Notes under the pieces: generated by a model
Database searches by the model: none
The model's input: the letters and a program-made list of their open reading frames with translations, nothing else
Told to the model about the DNA's origin: nothing
NCBI GenBank assembly: GCA_965217935.1
Contig: OZ244581.1
Location: forward strand, 2,666,001-2,730,000
DNA: 64,000 nt
Reading direction: 5' to 3'
Source: JBBROS01 sp965217935
GTDB lineage: Bacteria > Pseudomonadota > Alphaproteobacteria > Acetobacterales > Acetobacteraceae
Translations under genes and position numbers: made by a program
Part shown: positions 62,800 to 64,000 of the stretch, piece by piece
Numbering within the stretch: position 1 is the stretch's first letter
Layout of the letters: each line of letters starts with the position of its first letter

Positions 62800-63315
62800 A
62801 TGCCGCGGCCGCGCACCGACACGATCCGCTTCCTGACGCTGGACGAGCTTGGCCGCCTGCTCGCCGCCACGCGCGGGAGCGTCCGCGACCGGGCGCTGTT
62901 CCTGCTCGCCTACCGCCATGGGCTGCGCGCGAGCGAGGTGGGCCTGCTGCGCATCGAAGATCTCGACCTCCGGACGCTGCGCCTGATGGTGCATCGACTC
63001 AAGGGCAGCCACTCCGGCGCGCACCCGCTGCAGCCTGACGAGGCCAAGGCGATCCGGGCCTGGCTGCGCGAGTGCCCGCAACCGGCTTCGCCGGTGCTGT
63101 TCCCGAGCAACCGCGGCGCCCCCATCGCGCGGCGCACGCTGGACTGGCTGATGAAGAAATACGGCGAGATCGCCGACCTGCCCGTGGCCAAGCGCCATTT
63201 CCACTGCCTCAAGCACTCCATCGCCACCCACCTGCTGGAGGCGGGCGCCGACCTGCGCTTCGTCCAGGACTGGCTCGGGCACAGCAACATCCAGAACACC
63301 GTCGTCTACACCTAA
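62800..63315 (+). CDS. Single-domain tyrosine recombinase (TnpI-like), frameshifted at 3' end
   Basis: This 171-residue protein is a catalytic domain only. Conserved residues are Arg (HGLRASEVGLL), Lys (LKGSHSGAHPL), His (FHCLKHSIATHLLEAGADL), LGH and the nucleophile Tyr near the C-terminus (NTVVYT). The usual H-x-x-R is H-x-x-K. After YT a TAA follows, but shifting one base gives NLTTRGRDGAARRAFLNLPR-Y and a stop at 63377-63379. So one extra T probably removes a 22-residue tail; the catalytic Tyr is kept. Confidence 0.82.
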   Translation: MPRPRTDTIRFLTLDELGRLLAATRGSVRDRALFLLAYRHGLRASEVGLLRIEDLDLRTLRLMVHRLKGSHSGAHPLQPDEAKAIRAWLRECPQPASPVLFPSNRGAPIARRTLDWLMKKYGEIADLPVAKRHFHCLKHSIATHLLEAGADLRFVQDWLGHSNIQNTVVYT

Positions 63316-63397
63316 CCTGACCACGCGCGGGCGCGACGGCGCCGCCCGGCGCGCCTTCCTCAACTTGCCTCGCTACTGACGCCCGGAGGAGCCGAGC

Positions 63398-64000
63398 ATG
63401 AGCGCCGCAACGTTTGACGGCACCTGGAACCTGTCTCCGGCCGACCGGCTGCTGATCGAGGCCAAACGCTGGGGCAGCCGGCTGCGCTTCGCCGTCATGC
63501 TGCTGTTCTTCCGCGCCCGGGGCCGCTTCCCGCGCAGCGCGGGCGAAATCAGCGAGGACACAGTGACAGAGTTGGCGCGCACGCTCGGCGTGCCGGCGGT
63601 GGACAGCGCCGCATCCCTGCTTCCCAAGGCCGTGGACCGGACCCTGGAGCGGCAGCGGGCTGAGATACGCGCCCTGCTCGGCTTCCGCGAGGCGACTGTC
63701 GCCGACGCCGAGGCGCTGGGAGCGTGGCTGCGCGACAGCGTCGTTGCCGAAACCCGCGACCATGGCCGCCTCGTCGCCCAGCTGGAGGAGCGTTGCCGGG
63801 TCCTCTGCCTTGAACCGCCAACGCCGGACCGTGTCGGGCGCATCGTCCGCGGCGCGGTGCGCGCCTACGAGGACCAACTCCATGCGACGATCCATGCTCG
63901 TCTGCCGGCCGAAGCACGCGAGCGGCTCGACGCCTTGCTGCGGCCATCTCCGGCTGGGGTCGAGGCCGACGGCGAGGACGACCCGGCCGCCCCCGTCGGT
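63398..64000 (+). CDS. tnpA: Tn3-family transposase, N-terminal part (DUF4158), cut by window end
   Basis: An open frame from ATG 63398 with GGAGGA upstream encodes at least 201 residues and runs off the window. It matches DUF4158, the N-terminal domain of many Tn3-family transposases (LSPADRLLIEAKRWGSRLRF, VMLLFFRARGRFPRS, LLGFREATVADAEALGAWL). The DDE catalytic core should follow beyond 64000. Confidence 0.85.
   Translation, partial: MSAATFDGTWNLSPADRLLIEAKRWGSRLRFAVMLLFFRARGRFPRSAGEISEDTVTELARTLGVPAVDSAASLLPKAVDRTLERQRAEIRALLGFREATVADAEALGAWLRDSVVAETRDHGRLVAQLEERCRVLCLEPPTPDRVGRIVRGAVRAYEDQLHATIHARLPAEARERLDALLRPSPAGVEADGEDDPAAPVG

Larger units (their letters stand above)
62583..64000 (+). 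mobile_element. Tn3-family transposon with tyrosine recombinase (left part)
   Basis: The visible part contains a putative end, a direct plus inverted 9-bp motif site, a tyrosine recombinase and the start of a DUF4158/Tn3 transposase, all reading rightward. This gene order resembles TnpI-type elements such as Tn4430, where a tyrosine recombinase rather than a serine resolvase resolves cointegrates. The right part lies outside the window. Confidence 0.65.

Overview
This is GC-rich DNA with tightly packed genes, many joined by ATGA, GTGA or TTGA stop/start overlaps. Bacteriochlorophyll genes (bchB, bchN, bchF, bchG, bchP, bchI, bchD) with PpaA/AerR and PpsR/CrtJ regulators, a PhaR-type polyhydroxybutyrate locus, CioAB oxidase and a bactofilin point to a phototrophic alphaproteobacterium. 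An acetic-acid-bacteria relative of the Rhodopila or Acidiphilium kind is my inference, not a proven placement.

Layout. (1) 1-11.2 kb is part of a photosynthesis gene cluster. bchF-bchN-bchB run leftward. ppaA, ppsR, bchG, a PucC-family carrier gene, bchP, tspO, hemC and a second tspO run rightward. A 34-bp symmetrical PpsR-like operator lies between the two arms. (2) 11.2-31.9 kb has a molybdenum theme: mobA, fdhD, a MoeA fused to a periplasmic-binding-like domain, a degenerate MoeA paralog, a sulfite-oxidase-like molybdoenzyme and modABC. Among them are an M20 amidohydrolase, serine-glyoxylate aminotransferase, a large FAD/Fe-S dehydrogenase, gamma-glutamyltransferase, a bactofilin and a response regulator. 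(3) 32-46.5 kb is housekeeping: gloB and a GST, phaB/phaA/phaC with a short PhaE-like partner and phaR, cioAB with a tiny DUF2474 subunit, plsC, ftsEX and a YdcF protein. (4) 46.5-49 kb is decayed: an IS3-like remnant, a broken amidase and repeats. (5) 49-58 kb holds coxC, a lipid kinase with a PAP2 phosphatase, a large PLP decarboxylase, hemB and then bchI-bchD. Photosynthesis genes therefore resume about 44 kb from the first block. (6) 58.3-61.5 kb encodes a sugar-type ABC importer without its ATPase. (7) From about 62.58 kb to the end, a Tn3-family transposon with a tyrosine recombinase and a candidate internal recombination site has cut a serine hydrolase gene.

The clearest signal not explained by genes is a set of short palindromic repeats between genes (called A to D here). 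The C family tiles 38728-39056 as five units joined by 4-bp YTAG overlaps. Repeat ends supply or abut the stop codons of at least eight genes (phaR, coxC, hemB, ggt, the bactofilin, the EamA exporter, sgaA and phaB). Other points worth checking are a PpsR without its regulatory cysteines, the tspO-hemC-tspO arrangement, and the TnpI-like recombination site.
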